From: JAYEID01 sp964581885 | Lineage (GTDB): Bacteria > Patescibacteriota > WWE3 > JAUXAW01 > JAYEID01 | Reading direction: 5' to 3' | DNA: 31,137 bases | Assembly (NCBI GenBank): GCA_964581885.1 | Contig: CAZOPS010000004.1 | Location: 1-31,137 of the forward strand | Part shown: in pieces, positions 29,560 to 31,137 of the stretch | How positions within the stretch are numbered: position 1 is the first letter of the stretch | How the letters are laid out: every line of letters begins with the position of its first letter | Made by a program: the position numbers and the translations under genes | The notes under the pieces: model-generated | The model's input: the letters and a program-made list of their open reading frames with translations, nothing else | Told to the model about the DNA's origin: nothing | The model's database searches: none

Positions 29560-30135
29560 TTAAGTTGCCTGGTATTTTATCTTTTTTCTTAGCTTCTTCA
29601 TACATCTGTGGACTATGGTTCCCACATTGGTTTCGCTCAGGCCCATCATTTCTGCGATATCCTTGTTCCTGCGACCTTCAAAAAACTTTAGATAAACTAT
29701 CTCCTGTTCTCTGTCAGGCAACTTGCTGATTAGGTTTTGGAGTAATTGCGCTCTTTCCTCTTTGATATAAGATGTAGCGGGCTGTTCTTCTTTTGAGACG
29801 GGAGGTGCGATGTTTTCAAGACTGGCATTTTCTCTTTTTTCCTGTTCCCGAAAGTAATCAATAAGAACGTTTCGGGCAATCTTGTATAACCACGCCGAGA
29901 GGGAAACGCCTTGCCATTGAAAAGAGTCTAAGCCTCTTAATGCTTTTGTAAATGTCTCCTGGGCCAAATCTTCTGTTTTTTCAGCTTGGCCCAGTTGGGC
30001 TCTGAAGAAAGCAGTGATGTGGGGTTGATAATGGGCGTAGATTTTTTCAAAAGCATCTTGTCCAGTTGTTCCGCCCTTTTGCGCTTTTTTTATCAGCTTC
30101 TCTTCTTTTTTCAGATCCATTGATATTTTTGACAT
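29560..30135 (-). CDS. ECF-type sigma70 family RNA polymerase sigma factor
   Basis: The 191-residue protein has region 2 (DAFEKIYAHYQPHITAFFRA, DLAQETFTKALRGLDSFQW, AWLYKIARNVLIDYFREQ), a linker of about 30 residues with P and S, and region 4 (LPDREQEIVYLKFFEGRRNKDIAEMMGLSETNVGTIVHRCMKKLRKK). It directs RNA polymerase to a set of promoters not identifiable here. No anti-sigma gene is adjacent. It lies downstream of the MurF-like gene on the same strand (65 bases apart), so the two may be one unit. A Met at residue 6 is an alternative start. Confidence 0.92.
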   Translation of the reverse strand: MSKISMDLKKEEKLIKKAQKGGTTGQDAFEKIYAHYQPHITAFFRAQLGQAEKTEDLAQETFTKALRGLDSFQWQGVSLSAWLYKIARNVLIDYFREQEKRENASLENIAPPVSKEEQPATSYIKEERAQLLQNLISKLPDREQEIVYLKFFEGRRNKDIAEMMGLSETNVGTIVHRCMKKLRKKIKYQAT

Positions 30136-30200
30136 AGGTTTGTTTTTGGCGTGAAATGGGACGACGTAAGAGTTGAGTAGCTGCTGTTATATTTAATATC

Positions 30201-31022
30201 TCATTGGATTTGTAGCGGGTCTTGTCGCGCCTCCTCAACTACTGGTAAGAGTTCCTTACGCGGTCCCATGATAACTACGATATCCTGGGCTCTGGGTTTT
30301 GCTTCTTTCCAGTCCTTTTGGGAGCGGATCCAGATTTTTTTTCCAGAAAGTGACTTTAAAATTTCGTATAGACTTTGTTCTAGTGGTGGAAAGTAGATAT
30401 AAGTTGCATCCACTACTAAAAATTCTTCCTTTCCTGGTAAGATTTGGATTCGAGGTTGGGGGAGAGGAATATCTTTTAAGGCTTGTTCAATTTGACTGAG
30501 TGACAATTTTAAGTCTTTCCCAATTTTTTTAACAATGTTTGAAATTTTTTCTAGATTAATACATTCTTCTTCGCTTAGTTTGTATCTTTTTCTGTAGTTC
30601 TGGCAGTCGGCTGGAGGATGCTTGCCACATTCAACAATAATTTGGGGACTTGTTATTTCTAGCCAATAATCAAGAATTTCAGAAAGGGAAGTGTTGTATT
30701 CAAGAATCAGAACATTTGGATGTGGTTTAAGTAGTATTAGTTGGAGAAAAGTCTTGCCGATTAAGAAAGCCCATTCAAAACAGTTTTGCGGATAAAACTT
30801 CGCTCCAAGTATGGTTAATGGTACAACAAACTCCGCTTCTGGGGATTCAATATTTCTTCTGGTTGGGACTTGCTTGTGAATTGCAGTATAGAGGGCTTCT
30901 CTTAAAAGTGCTGTTTTGCTTTCTCCAATTAGAGCAATTATTTGGGGCTTGTGTTTTTTTAGAGTAGTTTTGGTTAGGGCTTTTAAAACTTTACGTAAAA
31001 TTTTACGGAGAACCTTTCTCAT
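30201..31022 (-). CDS. Degenerate MurF-like Mur ligase homologue
   Basis: The 273-residue protein is well below the 450-plus residues of MurF but follows its order. QIIALIGESKTALLREALYTA occupies the place of the P-loop region G-S-x-G-K-T-T. VPTRRNIESPEAEFVVPLTIL matches T-x-x-N-x-N-x-x-x-G-x-P-L-T-L, and VLILEYNTSLSEILDYWLEITSP matches the E-x-G...-P region. LPQPRIQILPGKEEFLVVDATY resembles R-x-x-x-x-x-G-x-x-x-I-D-D-x-Y. The K-T pair remains, but the glycines of the P-loop are changed and one position is missing, so ATP binding is doubtful. Much of the central domain is absent. A regulatory or structural role in wall synthesis is possible. TGT-TATAAT lies seven bases before the ATG, implying a leaderless message. 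Confidence 0.7.
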   Translation of the reverse strand: MRKVLRKILRKVLKALTKTTLKKHKPQIIALIGESKTALLREALYTAIHKQVPTRRNIESPEAEFVVPLTILGAKFYPQNCFEWAFLIGKTFLQLILLKPHPNVLILEYNTSLSEILDYWLEITSPQIIVECGKHPPADCQNYRKRYKLSEEECINLEKISNIVKKIGKDLKLSLSQIEQALKDIPLPQPRIQILPGKEEFLVVDATYIYFPPLEQSLYEILKSLSGKKIWIRSQKDWKEAKPRAQDIVVIMGPRKELLPVVEEARQDPLQIQ

Positions 31023-31029
31023 ACTGGGT

Positions 31030-31038
31030 ATTATAACA
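31030..31038 (-). promoter_or_regulatory. Extended -10 (TGT TATAAT) of the MurF-like gene
   Basis: On the minus strand TGT-TATAAT-ACCCAGT-ATG, with seven bases between the perfect -10 hexamer and the start codon, is the clearest leaderless arrangement of the window. No convincing -35 is present. Confidence 0.6.
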
Positions 31039-31083
31039 ATAATCTCCTGGTTATATCACTAGAAAAATTAGTTAGACATAGAA

Positions 31084-31137
31084 ACATAGAACATTAAAGC
31101 ATAGAACATAGAACATTAAAGCATAGAACATAGAACA
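31084..31137 (+). repeat. Tandem repeat, 22-bp unit, running off the window end
   Basis: ACATAGAACATTAAAGCATA followed by GA begins at 31084, 31106 and 31128 without a mismatch and is cut by the window edge. The total number of copies is unknown. No gene is associated. Confidence 0.8.

Noticed and set aside
31084..31137. CRISPR array or attachment site at the window end
   Set aside because: A 22-bp unit repeated without spacers; a simple tandem repeat explains it.

Overview
The window looks like part of a Patescibacteria (Candidate Phyla Radiation) genome, most likely of the Microgenomates type. This is inferred from several signs: many compact, AT-rich genes; a DUF4012 membrane protein; a small P-loop-degenerate Mur-ligase-like protein; GC-rich perfect palindromes of the CCTGCCTGCCGGCAGGCAGG type and AT-rich spacer repeats; and very few Shine-Dalgarno sites. 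TGA is used as a normal stop codon (for example at 594-596 and 21353-21355), so no alternative code is indicated.

Layout. 1-3634: end of a membrane glycosyltransferase, a second polytopic GT39-like membrane protein and a GT4-type glycosyltransferase. 3722-5253: two genes with strong Shine-Dalgarno sites (TPR-like protein and small membrane protein) closed by a terminator, then a membrane-anchored TPR protein. 5225-8929 (minus strand): an ABC-2 exporter (two permeases and an ATPase) split by an IS200-like/RAYT element whose two ends carry the same 25-bp palindrome. 8977-20459: a surface polysaccharide or glycoconjugate cluster of four GT4 enzymes, a methyltransferase, a 1047-residue O-antigen-ligase/PMT fusion, a minimal phosphoglycosyl transferase and a DUF4012 protein. 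20576-22978: recO, then glycyl-tRNA synthetase behind a T-box-like leader with a GGC (Gly) specifier. 23113-23916: a kinase-fold-like protein. 23917-24409: a repeat-rich spacer ending in a promoter with three GTGGTGA boxes at 10-bp period. 24410-29551: the division and cell-wall cluster mraZ, rsmH, ftsL-like, ftsI and murA. 29560-31022 (minus strand): an ECF sigma factor and a MurF-like protein.

How it fits together. The phosphoglycosyl transferase would start a lipid-linked glycan, the GT4 enzymes extend it, the methyltransferase may decorate it or its carrier, and the polymerase/ligase and PMT-type enzymes would polymerise it or transfer it outside the membrane. The mraZ cluster makes and shapes the wall that carries it.

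Most unusual signals. (1) Nested palindromes of one family sit in frame, as extra peptides, in three surface-glycan genes (four copies), with compensatory changes in their stems. They resemble Rickettsia palindromic elements and are absent from the housekeeping genes here. (2) Spacer-type AT-rich repeats also sit inside coding regions. (3) TGn-extended -10 boxes lie 4-8 nt before start codons of genes that lack a Shine-Dalgarno site, suggesting common leaderless transcription, including a mirror-image divergent pair. (4) A T-box controls glyS. (5) The O-antigen ligase is fused to a PMT. (6) The PBP has an acidic insert just before its active-site serine.
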